Shown: piece after piece, positions 7,959 to 16,202 of the stretch
How the letters are laid out: the number at the start of each line of letters is the position of its first letter
Position numbering within the stretch: the stretch's first letter is position 1
Assembly: GCF_007747655.1 (NCBI RefSeq)
Contig: NZ_CP036274.1
Span: 7,936,001-8,000,000 of the forward strand
Origin: Anatilimnocola aggregata
Lineage (GTDB): Bacteria > Planctomycetota > Planctomycetia > Pirellulales > Pirellulaceae
Length of the DNA stretch: 64,000 nt
Direction of reading: 5' to 3'
The notes under the pieces: model-generated
Database searches by the model: none
What the model saw: only the letters and a program-made list of their open reading frames with translations
What the model was told of the DNA's origin: nothing
Position numbers and translations under genes: made by a program

Positions 7959-10190
7959 CTACAGTTGAAACCGGAACGTGCGGCAGATCATGCGCCAGGC
8001 ATGTTGGGCCAGGGTGAGAGTGCCGGCGTGAATGCGGGCCTGGCCCGTTCCTTCGGCGATCCAGCGATCGTCGGTGTCGCTTAGGGGTACGCTGGCCTGA
8101 AACGTTTCGGAGACCGGATGCTCGGCACCGTTGGGACCGGTGCGAGTGACGATGCGGCCGCCTGATTTGGCCGACAAGCTGGGGGGGAGCGCGTTCCACG
8201 GCTGTTCAGAGAGGTGCTCAATGCGGCCGGCCAGTTTGCGACCGGGCCATTGATCGAGAATTAAATCGACGGCCTGTCCGGGACGAACGAATTCCATGGC
8301 ATTCTGATCGATGGCAAGGACCGCTTCGAACTCGCCCGACGGCGCGAGCTTGCCAAGCACCGTTCCTTTATCGAGAAATGCGCCCCGATTGCGTTCGGTC
8401 AGCGGTCGCCCTGCCCAACTGGCGAGCGTCACCTTGTCGGTGCTGGGCTGCTTTTCAGGGGGCGGCAAGAGTTGCCCTGTGAACGGCGCGACGACGATCA
8501 TCTTGCGCAGTTCCGTTTCGCGCTGCTGCAGTTGCTTTTGCAACGTACTGAGGGCTTCTTCGGTTTGGGCGATGTCGAGCAAGGCGTTCGGGTCGACGTG
8601 TGCTCGCGTCCGCAGTCCATCGATCTTGGCAATCAGGCCGTCGCGCTGGGCTCGCAGCTTTTGTGCAGCGATTTCGGCATCGAGATTGCGCAGCTGCATC
8701 AAGGGTTGATCCTTTTCGACATGCCCCTGCGTGACCCACACGTGTACCACTTCGCCGGGCACTTCCACATAAATGGCTTCTGCCCCCTTGGGTTGCAACA
8801 GCACGGCACAGGTGATGTTGTGCGGCAGCGGAATGCAGAAGATGGCCGCCGCGAGGCCGGCCAGCGCAATGCCGCTCAGGAGGACTCGCGAGGTTTTCAT
8901 TTGTTGTCTCCGGCCGGGAATGCGAAAGAGTTGAATCACGCGCCATAGCGGCAGCAGGATCATTGTGGCGAGCGATATCAGCACCAGCCCCTGCCCGAGC
9001 ACGGCGAGGCCGTAGGGCTTGAAGACTTGCGTGAGGAACCACAACACCGAGAAGGTGACGAACCAGCCATAGCAGGTCGAGGCGACAGCAAACAGGACGA
9101 ACCAGATTTGACCGCGGACCGGCAAAAAGGGATCGACGGTTTCTTTCATCCCCAGAAACCAGGCCGACGCTTTGTTCTTAACGAGCGCACTGGCCTTGGG
9201 ACGCAGGTTGGGAATTTCGAGCAGATCGCAGAGGATGTAGTAGCCGTCGTACCGCATCAGAGGGTTGGCGTTGAACATCAGTGTGCTGACGGAACAGACG
9301 AACATGGTGTTGAGGCACAGGTGATGCAACAGCCCGGGCTGCGTGAACCACCAGATCCAGGTGCAGGCTGCCGCGAGCAGAAGTTCGATATACATGCCCG
9401 CGGCACCGATCATCGCCCGTCGCCATTTGCTGCGAATCACCCACGAATCGGTGACGTTGCAATACAGGCACGGCGTGAAAACCAGCAGCATCAGGCCTAG
9501 CTCGTGCGAGTGACCGCCGTAGCGACGACAGGCCACTCCGTGGCCGAATTCGTGCAGCACTTTCACCAGCGACATGACAACGGCGAGTAACAACCAATTG
9601 CTGACGGCGAAGAACTCGCGGAACTGCGGCAACCGACCGGAGAACTCTTGCCACTGCGCTGCGAGCAGCAACCCCGCCGACATGGCAAAGCACACACCAA
9701 GCACGAGTGCCAGCGGCGAGAAGAGCCAGCCGAAGGTCGCATTGAGAAAAGTGAGCAAACGGTCGGGATCGATGCCGCGAAAACGCATGGCCAACGGATT
9801 GCTGAGCGTGGCCCAAAATTTCTTTCGTTCGCGAGTTTCGTGCCGTTCGCGGAGCGATTCTCCTTGTCCCGCGGCCAGCGAGACGATGAGGTTGCTGCGA
9901 TGCAACATGGTGAGCAAGTGTTGCAGCTGCGCGACCGCCAGCTTTTGTGGCGAGAACTGTGCCTGGAATCGCTCGCGCAGCTCGTCGAGGCTGGTCTTAC
10001 CATCGAGCCAGGTAAGGAGCGAGTACTCTTCTTCTTCAAAGCGAAAGTACTTGAGCGCCAGTGGATCTTTGATGACCCAGCACGAGCGACCTTGCCAGGC
10101 TTGCTGCACCACTTCCAAATCGGCGCGCATTCGCAGACCCAGCGCTCGGCTGGTGCTGGAGGCGTAGAGTTCCTGGAGATTGGTTTGCAT
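7959..10190 (-). CDS. PqqD-like / M50 site-2 protease / HlyD fusion membrane protein
   Basis: A 743-residue protein. Residues about 15-105 resemble a PqqD-type winged helix (KYFRFEEEEYSLLTWLDG...). Membrane helices follow, carrying the zinc site of intramembrane site-2 proteases, HEFGHG at 213-218, with a third ligand in NPLMRYDGYY (Asp 315). A helix at about 431-450 leads to a HlyD-type adaptor: barrel-sandwich halves around a helical hairpin (about 495-565) and a final barrel domain. It would span the inner membrane with its adaptor in the periplasm. ATG 10190 was chosen over 10220 because it gives MQTNLQELY. It is the last gene of a three-gene string with two more HlyD-type proteins. Substrate unknown; a role in peptide processing and export is inference. 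Confidence 0.85.
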   Translation of the reverse strand: MQTNLQELYASSTSRALGLRMRADLEVVQQAWQGRSCWVIKDPLALKYFRFEEEEYSLLTWLDGKTSLDELRERFQAQFSPQKLAVAQLQHLLTMLHRSNLIVSLAAGQGESLRERHETRERKKFWATLSNPLAMRFRGIDPDRLLTFLNATFGWLFSPLALVLGVCFAMSAGLLLAAQWQEFSGRLPQFREFFAVSNWLLLAVVMSLVKVLHEFGHGVACRRYGGHSHELGLMLLVFTPCLYCNVTDSWVIRSKWRRAMIGAAGMYIELLLAAACTWIWWFTQPGLLHHLCLNTMFVCSVSTLMFNANPLMRYDGYYILCDLLEIPNLRPKASALVKNKASAWFLGMKETVDPFLPVRGQIWFVLFAVASTCYGWFVTFSVLWFLTQVFKPYGLAVLGQGLVLISLATMILLPLWRVIQLFRIPGRRQQMKTSRVLLSGIALAGLAAAIFCIPLPHNITCAVLLQPKGAEAIYVEVPGEVVHVWVTQGHVEKDQPLMQLRNLDAEIAAQKLRAQRDGLIAKIDGLRTRAHVDPNALLDIAQTEEALSTLQKQLQQRETELRKMIVVAPFTGQLLPPPEKQPSTDKVTLASWAGRPLTERNRGAFLDKGTVLGKLAPSGEFEAVLAIDQNAMEFVRPGQAVDLILDQWPGRKLAGRIEHLSEQPWNALPPSLSAKSGGRIVTRTGPNGAEHPVSETFQASVPLSDTDDRWIAEGTGQARIHAGTLTLAQHAWRMICRTFRFQL

Positions 10191-10274
10191 TTGTAGGGTC
10201 CGCTGTGCGGACCATGGCATGGGTTAGATTTATGCGATGTCCAAGCGCGGCTGCGAGTCAGCCCCTCACCCCAA

Positions 10275-10302
10275 CCCTCTCCCCGGAGTACCGAGGAGAG
10301 GG
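10275..10302. repeat. Intergenic hairpin between two HlyD-type genes
   Basis: CCCTCTCC (10275-10282) pairs with GGAGAGGG (10295-10302), and inside it CGG-AGTA-CCG forms a shorter stem. It is embedded in CCCCTCACCCCAACCCTCTC, a sequence type often seen between genes of GC-rich bacteria. It sits in the 125-base gap of the HlyD operon, where it could cause partial termination or RNA processing. There is no T-run on the coding side. Confidence 0.65.
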
Positions 10303-10315
10303 AGTAAGGATGGGA

Positions 10316-11365
10316 CTAGTGCGTGGCGATGAACATGGTGGCGGTCATGCCAGGGCGAAGAACAGGGTGGCCTTGTTCGCTGCGATTTTGCACCTCGGCC
10401 CGGACGCGATACTTGTTTCCCGCTTGGACGAGCGGGCTGATGAACGTAACGGTGCCAGCCAGTTGCGCGGTGCGGCCTTGAGCAAGTGTTACTTCGACAT
10501 TCACCGGCTTGCCCGCGATGCTTTCAGGACCTACTTCGCTGGCCGAGAGAAATCCTTCCACGCGCAGACGGTCGACGCGGACGATTTGCAGCACAGGCTC
10601 GCCGATGTTGACCCATTCACCCTTTTCGTGAAACAGCCCAATTACCAGGCCATCAATGGGCGAGATGATTTTTCGCCGGGCAATTCCCTCATCAGCAGCA
10701 TCGACGGCCGCTTGCTTCACTTCGGCACCCATGTGGGCGATTTTCATTTCCAGTTTGCTGCGATCGATGCCCAGTTCGTCGCGCTTCTTCGCGAGGCGCA
10801 GCTTTTGAATATCCGCAGCAGTGACCGCGCCTGAATTGCGTTTTTCGATGCCCAGCGCGCGATCGAGTTCGGCGGTCGTAACTTCGAACGAGGCCTCGGC
10901 GAAGCGAACTTCAATATCGTCGTTGGCCTTGGCGAGCGCAGCATCGCGGTCTTGAATCGCGGCCATCTTTTGCAATTGCGACTGGCGATCGTCGATCTGC
11001 GCGAGAACCTGGCCGACGCGCACGTAGTCCCCTTCAGTGACGGCCACGTTCACCAGCGCGCCTGCTTCTTTCGCGGGCACTTGCACATCTTCAATAAGCG
11101 ACACCAGGCAGTGCGAGATTTGCACCTGGCCATTCACCGACTGCGATGGCGTGATGCCGAAAGTCGAGCGAATCGGCGCGGGGACATTGCCGGCGACGGG
11201 CGACTCGCTGGGCGCGACACCCAGCGGATTGCCGAGTGCCGGCACCTGACCCGGCAGGGACAAGAGCGGGCGATTCGGCGGCGCTGCATACAGCGCTAGC
11301 GCTGTCGCGCCGCTCAGTCCAGCAGCGACGATGGCATAGCGAAAAAAGGAATTCGTGATTGGCAC
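10316..11365 (-). CDS. HlyD/RND-type periplasmic adaptor (membrane fusion protein)
   Basis: A 349-residue protein with an N-terminal hydrophobic segment (about 8-27) as signal or anchor, then a Pro-rich linker. A first lipoyl-like half barrel (VQVPAKEAGALVNVAVTEGDYVRVGQVLAQIDD), a coiled-coil hairpin (about 135-225), the second half barrel (IISPIDGLVIGLFHEKGEWVNIGEPVLQI) and a beta-barrel domain follow. Adaptors of this type bridge an inner-membrane pump to an outer-membrane channel, but neither is encoded next to it. It lies nine bases after the GAF-HlyD gene on the same strand, so the two are almost surely co-transcribed. Confidence 0.87.
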   Translation of the reverse strand: MPITNSFFRYAIVAAGLSGATALALYAAPPNRPLLSLPGQVPALGNPLGVAPSESPVAGNVPAPIRSTFGITPSQSVNGQVQISHCLVSLIEDVQVPAKEAGALVNVAVTEGDYVRVGQVLAQIDDRQSQLQKMAAIQDRDAALAKANDDIEVRFAEASFEVTTAELDRALGIEKRNSGAVTAADIQKLRLAKKRDELGIDRSKLEMKIAHMGAEVKQAAVDAADEGIARRKIISPIDGLVIGLFHEKGEWVNIGEPVLQIVRVDRLRVEGFLSASEVGPESIAGKPVNVEVTLAQGRTAQLAGTVTFISPLVQAGNKYRVRAEVQNRSEQGHPVLRPGMTATMFIATH

Positions 11366-11374
11366 TGGCGACTC

Positions 11375-13579
11375 CTACAACCAAAACAGAACTTGCGATT
11401 GCACGGTTTCGAGCAAGTCGCAGAACCAAACAAAACCCAGCGAACGTTCGCCGCAATAGAGTTTGCCTGTAACCGTCACCTGGTCGTGCAGGTCAGGCAA
11501 CTGCGACTTATCGACTTGCACGCGCACGAGGATCGTGTTCCCCTCGTCGCCGCGCACCTGCGCCGTGTGTTCGATCTCGACCACTTGCCCGCGGAATGTC
11601 ATGCCCGGATGACTGGCCAGCGTGAACGTCACTTCCAGCGGCTGGCGGTCTGCCTTGCCGGGCTTCATCGCTTGGGCTGCTGCGAGGTGCTTCAGGCGGC
11701 GCTCAGGTACATACAGCTCGAGTTCCCAAGGACCAGCGGGATCGGCGAGAGAAAGGAGTGCCTGACCACGTTCGACCGGGCGATGGAGTAACTGCTGTTC
11801 GACTTTCCACGTGACGACCTGCCCCGCTGCCGGCGCGACAACGAGCAACTGCTGCTGTTTTTGGCGAAACAGGGCCAGTTCGCGCTCGAGATTGCTCGCC
11901 CTTTGTCGCAATTCGAGCAGCTCTGCGGCCAGGCGATTTTCATCCGCCGCGGTCAGGCGAGTTCCCTGCCCGCTCCGATTATCGAGCAGTGCCCGTTCGG
12001 TAGCGGCAATCTGTTCGACGACGGTGCTTTGCTCGCCCAGGATGGTGGTGAGTTGTTCTTCGAGATCGTGACTCGAGAGCTCGACGAGCGGTTGTCCCGC
12101 TTGCACGAAGTCGCCGTGCCGGACAGCGAGCTTATCGACGACGCCGGAAATCTGCGCGAAGACTTCGCGCCGATCGGCCGGTTGCAACTTGCCGCGCGCG
12201 GCCACTTCGAAATCAGCTGGCACTAAGAATAAAGCGGCGATGACACCAACGAGCAGGATGAGCACCGCTGCGGTTTTGGGCAATGCTCGCAGCGAAGCCA
12301 CCGCGCCGAGACTGCCCAGGGCTTTCCACAGCGGTAGAAACAGCACGCTCTGATGCGACAGTACGGCAGCGAGCGCTGAAGCGCTATGCTGAGCAACAAG
12401 GTCGACGCGCGAAGCGAGGTCGCTCGCCGGGCGATCATCAGAAAGTTGTTCGACAATCAACGCACCGATGATCGGCAACTCGCTGGCCCGCACAGGCTGG
12501 TCGGTCTTAGCGGGTTGAATGGTGAGCGGGATTACGCCGAGTAAGCGTGCGTGCGCCTGATCGAGATAGCCTTGCAGGGCCGCTTCGATTTGCGGTGGCG
12601 TATCGCGGCTATCGTGCGTGTACAAGAGTGGTTCGCGCGCTTTGAGCACACAGCGGGTCAACTCGGCTAGTCGCTTCACTTGCACCGCGCGGCGGTCGAG
12701 CGAATCGAGCCCGCTGATGGCGAGCACTTCGCAGCGACCTTGCTTCCACAGGATGAGCGATACGCGATCGCAGCCCGCGATGCGCCGCCCTTCGTTCACA
12801 ATGGCATAAGCGGTGGGCAGCAACTCCAGCGAACGATGAATCGCCAGGACAAACTGCTCGAGTTGTTGCCAGACAGCCTGGCGATCGCGCAGTTGCCGCA
12901 AGTGCTGCGTTTTCAAGAAGTCGCCGGCCAGTTCGGCCATTTGCACCAGGAAGCGCAAGTAGCCGCGCTGCGTCGTTGGTCCACCACCGGCCCGCTGAAA
13001 AACTTCGACGACTGCCTGAGTCTCGTTTTCGAGCATCAGCGGCGCGAGCACCAGCAAGTGCTGCGTGGGGTTATCCGGTGCTTGACTCCCTGCCGCACCG
13101 GCAGCATGGGGTGGCACGATGAGGGCTTGCTTTGTCTCGGCCACGCGGCGAAGCAAACCTTGATGCGCCGGTAATTCCTGATTCGCGGCCAGTCCCGTGG
13201 CAGGCAAGTTCGCATGATAGGCGAGTTGCAGTCCGTCCCCCTGCTTGATCCAGACCGCGCCGCCGACGGCTGCCATCGCGGCCAGCACGCGCGACAAAAA
13301 ACCTTCGTAGAACTCCTTGGCCGTAGCATCCGAAGCTGCCAACTGCGCCACTTCATTCACCAGTTGGCGAATTTCGTTACGCGTATCGGTGAGGAGCGAG
13401 GGGTCAACACCTTCGGTCCCGCCGGTCTGGGCCACAGCCACCGATCCAGCCAGAACGGGCTGCTTGGGAAGCGGAAAGCTTGACGACGACTGCGGAGGTG
13501 CCAGCGACATAATGCTTGCAAAGTCTCGCGAGGAAGGTGCTTGCCCAAGCGCGCTCGGGCCCCATTCTTCCTTCGGCAT
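11375..13579 (-). CDS. GAF-GAF-HlyD fusion protein
   Basis: A 734-residue protein (711 if it starts at ATG 13510, MSLAPPQ). Two GAF-like sensor domains occupy about residues 65-215 and 240-420, ending in IGALIVEQL and similar strands. One membrane helix lies near 433-452 (AAVLILLVGVIAALFLVP). Behind it is a HlyD adaptor: EVFAQISGVVDKLAVRHGDFVQAGQPLVEL, a coiled coil, VVAPAAGQVVTWK, and a barrel. The layout puts the GAF pair in the cytoplasm and the adaptor in the periplasm, as if a small-molecule or redox signal gated an export channel. It is the first gene of the three-gene string; the cytoplasmic placement and the gating idea are inference. Confidence 0.83.
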   Translation of the reverse strand: MPKEEWGPSALGQAPSSRDFASIMSLAPPQSSSSFPLPKQPVLAGSVAVAQTGGTEGVDPSLLTDTRNEIRQLVNEVAQLAASDATAKEFYEGFLSRVLAAMAAVGGAVWIKQGDGLQLAYHANLPATGLAANQELPAHQGLLRRVAETKQALIVPPHAAGAAGSQAPDNPTQHLLVLAPLMLENETQAVVEVFQRAGGGPTTQRGYLRFLVQMAELAGDFLKTQHLRQLRDRQAVWQQLEQFVLAIHRSLELLPTAYAIVNEGRRIAGCDRVSLILWKQGRCEVLAISGLDSLDRRAVQVKRLAELTRCVLKAREPLLYTHDSRDTPPQIEAALQGYLDQAHARLLGVIPLTIQPAKTDQPVRASELPIIGALIVEQLSDDRPASDLASRVDLVAQHSASALAAVLSHQSVLFLPLWKALGSLGAVASLRALPKTAAVLILLVGVIAALFLVPADFEVAARGKLQPADRREVFAQISGVVDKLAVRHGDFVQAGQPLVELSSHDLEEQLTTILGEQSTVVEQIAATERALLDNRSGQGTRLTAADENRLAAELLELRQRASNLERELALFRQKQQQLLVVAPAAGQVVTWKVEQQLLHRPVERGQALLSLADPAGPWELELYVPERRLKHLAAAQAMKPGKADRQPLEVTFTLASHPGMTFRGQVVEIEHTAQVRGDEGNTILVRVQVDKSQLPDLHDQVTVTGKLYCGERSLGFVWFCDLLETVQSQVLFWL

Positions 13580-13717
13580 CGGCAGACTCTTCTCTGCCCT
13601 TACGCCCGCTACTAGCGTTACAGCTTGCCACGATCAGAACTTTCGGGTGGCGAGCAAGTGAGATTTGATAGCAGGCTGACAGCTAGTAGCTGAGAACAGC
13701 GTCGACGAAAGTCGTTC

Positions 13718-13747
13718 GTGGTGGGCCTCGTTTCACTCGGACCACCC
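13718..13747. repeat. Imperfect palindromic repeat, GTGGGCC/TCGTTTCACTC type, copy 1
   Basis: GGTGGGCCTCGTTTCACTCG followed by GACCACCC forms an imperfect hairpin. Its reverse complement matches the stretch at 16021-16049 (GGGTGGGCCGAGTGAAACGA-GCCCCACC) apart from a few bases. It lies between the end of the VHEWGTF-type gene and the start of the GAF-HlyD gene and may serve as a terminator or a mobile palindrome. Confidence 0.6.
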
Positions 13748-13782
13748 TACCTTTAGTGCTGGCATTGTGTGACTGGCCGCGG

Positions 13783-15186
13783 CTACTTTCTCGCGGCTTC
13801 GGCCTCCATGGCGGCCTGCAATCCTTTCATCAAGGCGCCTGCTTCGTTGCTCAGGTCCAGATTGTTCGAGGCGTGCTGCACGCGGGCCAGTGCCGGCTCG
13901 GCCAGGCGGCCCAACTGGCGAATCTCAGCGGGGATCGGATATGGCGTTCCTGGCGGAATGACGCCTGCGTGATAGTCCTCCAGATACTTCGCTCGCGCCT
14001 TTGCGCTCGCTTGCACCAGCTTCGTAATTTTTTGCTCGTCCGCGGGAGTCATCACGTCCATGCGGCCGACAAGCACGCGGACGGTTTCTGCGGGGCGAGG
14101 TTCAATTTCCAGCGGCAGCAGTTCATCGGTCAGGCGCTTCGGCACGAAGTACAACAGCCGCGTTCCCTGTTCGCCAAACCACGACGAGCGCCACGTATTC
14201 ACCATCGCTTCGGCTTCGCGGCGATAGAGACCGGTTCCCACCAGCGCTTCCGTTAGGCTGGCGATCATCGACTCGTGGTCGGAGTATTCCTTGGGCAGGC
14301 TCATCGTCTGCTCTTGGCCGGCCTGCAAGCCAGCGAGTACTGTAAAACGAACTTGCTTGTCCACCACATCCAGCAGCATCAACCAGCCGATATTGTCGGT
14401 GCCATGATTCTGCACTAGTGCCAGGCCCTGCTTGTCGACTGATACGCGCAGCGGCAATTTGAAATCTCCGAGGCCGCGATAGAATAGAAACTTCTCAAAA
14501 AAATCGCCGTGCGGCACAAACACGCGATTCGGATCGGGCGCGCGCTGGACATGAACCAGCGCGGAATCAGTTTGCCGCGCATAGGCATAGTGATTGTTGT
14601 AATCGGTGGCCGGTGGCAAGGCCGCAGATGTCCGTTGCTCGATCACTTTCGCCAGCCGACTATCGGCCAATTGCGGCCGCAAGTGAGATTCGGGAATCAG
14701 GCGAATGGTGCCCCAGTCGAGTGACGATCCAGCGCTAGAATCCACGTGACCCGCCTGAGGCGGCGGGGACATTTCTGCGACGGGTGGATAGAACTCAGTG
14801 AGCAAACCCTTCGGAAAGCGGACGCGGGCGCGGACGTCACGCGGGCGATCAGTGTAGAAGTAGGTGATCGGCGTTTCCATTCGCACCAAGGCCCGATAAC
14901 TGAGCTTGCTAAATGGGTTGCTGCCGAGCGAGCGATCGAGCACGAACGGCGGCAGGTCATCGTCGAACAAGGGGCGAAACTCCAGCTTGCCTCCGTCCGA
15001 GCCCGAATAAGTCGTGAACGTGCCCCATTCATGCACAATGAGTGAGTCCGGCGCGGCCTCGGTGGGCGGAACATCGCCGGCGACAGCATCGCCCAGCAGG
15101 CTGGCGCGCCCTCCACCGCGGTTCCAGGTCCAGGCAATTGCGCCGACCACCAGCAAACACAAGACCATTCCGAGCCAACGTTTCAT
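13783..15186 (-). CDS. Hypothetical secreted protein with VHEWGTFTTYSGSDG motif
   Basis: A 467-residue protein with a signal peptide or anchor (MKRWLGMVLCLLVVGAIAWTW). The mature part opens with LIVHEWGTFTTYSGSDGG and holds several Trp- and Tyr-rich blocks (ETPITYFYTDRPRDV, FFEKFLFYRGLGDFKLPLRV, NTWRSSWFGEQGTRLLYFVP). I recognise these as recurring in planctomycete hypothetical proteins, but no function is known to me. ATG 15186 fits the signal peptide; an in-frame ATG at 15216 would add ten polar residues. The divergent sigma-factor gene begins 207 bases away, with a palindromic repeat between. Confidence 0.7.
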   Translation of the reverse strand: MKRWLGMVLCLLVVGAIAWTWNRGGGRASLLGDAVAGDVPPTEAAPDSLIVHEWGTFTTYSGSDGGKLEFRPLFDDDLPPFVLDRSLGSNPFSKLSYRALVRMETPITYFYTDRPRDVRARVRFPKGLLTEFYPPVAEMSPPPQAGHVDSSAGSSLDWGTIRLIPESHLRPQLADSRLAKVIEQRTSAALPPATDYNNHYAYARQTDSALVHVQRAPDPNRVFVPHGDFFEKFLFYRGLGDFKLPLRVSVDKQGLALVQNHGTDNIGWLMLLDVVDKQVRFTVLAGLQAGQEQTMSLPKEYSDHESMIASLTEALVGTGLYRREAEAMVNTWRSSWFGEQGTRLLYFVPKRLTDELLPLEIEPRPAETVRVLVGRMDVMTPADEQKITKLVQASAKARAKYLEDYHAGVIPPGTPYPIPAEIRQLGRLAEPALARVQHASNNLDLSNEAGALMKGLQAAMEAEAARK

Positions 15187-15320
15187 GACCGTTCTCCTTT
15201 GCCAGCGAATTTGCATTTCCGCGGTCCAGCACTTAGGAAGTAGATTCAGTGGACGTTGTTAGTAGCCGCCCGGCGAAAAAGAATTCTCGCTAGTAACAAT
15301 TTCCCGCTGGTCGTCTAACA

Positions 15321-15385
15321 GTGGGATAGGCAACCTGCCTGTCAGATATTTCCGCCATTTCACAGGCTGGAAGCCTATGCCACGG
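15321..15385 (+). repeat. Leader hairpin repeat (GGCTGGAAGCCTATGCC type), copy 1
   Basis: Left arm GTGGGATAGGCAACCTGCCT (15321-15340), right arm CACAGGCTGGAAGCCTATGC-CACGG (15361-15385). The arms pair imperfectly around a 17-20 base loop. The right arm ends nine bases before the start codon of the sigma-factor gene. The same arrangement, in the same orientation to the gene, stands before the phosphotransferase gene at 21461. The ATG inside the right arm (15377) opens a six-codon frame whose stop overlaps the sigma-factor ATG. Confidence 0.8.
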
Positions 15386-15393
15386 CAAATCGC

Positions 15394-15996
15394 ATGACCG
15401 ATGGCGAACTGGTCCGCCAGACGCTGGCCGGCCGCTTGGCTGCTTACGCCGAGTTGGTGCAGCGCTGGTCTGCGCGAGTGCTGGCCGTGTGCCGGGCACA
15501 TGTTGGCTCGTTGGAAGCTGCCGAAGATCTCGCGCAAGAGTCGCTGGTGCGCGGTCTCCAAGCCCTGGCAACTTTGCACGATCCCGAGAAGTTCGGTCCT
15601 TGGCTGCGAGGCATTGCCGTGCGGGCTTGTCTCGATTGGCGGAAGGCGAAACAAACGTCGCAAAGGCCATTTTCGTCGCTCGATACTCCCGCGGCGCAGT
15701 TCGATCCCGTGAGTCACGACGACTCGGTCGAGACCACTGCCGAACGGGCCGAAGATTGCCAGCGACTGCGGGCTGCGGTCGACGAGTTGCCGGCCGCCTA
15801 TCGAGAAACGTTGTGGCTCTACTACAGTGACCGGCTGACCTATGACGACTTAGCGCAGTTCCTGGGTACGTCGCGGGCAACAATCAATTTGCGGCTGACC
15901 AAGGCACGGGCGCTGCTGCGACAACGACTGGGTGCGACGGACGAGCTGGTGACTAAGGCAACAGAGAGCAAACAACGAATTGGGGAGAGAACCTGA
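15394..15996 (+). CDS. ECF-type RNA polymerase sigma factor
   Basis: A 200-residue sigma-70-family factor. Region 2 runs from about residue 10 to 85 (AYAELVQRWSARVLAVCRAHVGSLEAAEDLAQESLVRG...FGPWLRGIAVRACLDW). Region 4 spans about 125-180 with the helix-turn-helix LTYDDLAQFLGTSRATINLR. It lacks regions 1 and 3, as expected for ECF factors that direct RNA polymerase to stress or envelope promoters. The ATG at 15394 has no good ribosome-binding site; instead a repeat hairpin abuts it. The downstream gene has an anti-sigma-type zinc motif and is a likely partner. Confidence 0.9.
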   Translation: MTDGELVRQTLAGRLAAYAELVQRWSARVLAVCRAHVGSLEAAEDLAQESLVRGLQALATLHDPEKFGPWLRGIAVRACLDWRKAKQTSQRPFSSLDTPAAQFDPVSHDDSVETTAERAEDCQRLRAAVDELPAAYRETLWLYYSDRLTYDDLAQFLGTSRATINLRLTKARALLRQRLGATDELVTKATESKQRIGERT

Positions 15997-16020
15997 ATGT
16001 TGTGAGGCGAAGCAGGCGTC

Positions 16021-16049
16021 GGGTGGGCCGAGTGAAACGAGCCCCACCA
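16021..16049. repeat. Imperfect palindromic repeat, GTGGGCC/TCGTTTCACTC type, copy 2
   Basis: GGGTGGGCCGAGTGAAACGA followed by GCCCCACC: inverted copy of the element at 13718-13747. It lies just after the sigma-factor stop and directly before the larger inverted repeat at 16059-16151. Confidence 0.6.
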
Positions 16050-16058
16050 ACAATTACT

Positions 16059-16151
16059 TAGCCCGACGTGTCAGCGAGGGGAATTCAAAATAGGTGGTCA
16101 GCAGCGAGTGAACGTCGATTCAGAAAGTCCCCTCGCTAACGCGTCGGGTTA
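16059..16151. repeat. Large inverted repeat (CCCGACGCGT-AGCGAGGGG family), copy 1
   Basis: Arms TAGCCCGACGTGTCAGCGAG-GGGA (16059-16082) and TCCCCTCGCTAACGCGTCGG-GTTA (16128-16151) are reverse complements apart from about four bases, with a 45-base spacer. The same arms occur at 54103-54196 and in variant form at 37306-37476. This copy separates the sigma-factor gene from its probable anti-sigma gene. Confidence 0.8.
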
Positions 16152-16202
16152 GGTGGGAAGAACAGTGATGGCGGTAAGTGTTTGGGCGTGAGGGAGTAGT
16201 GA

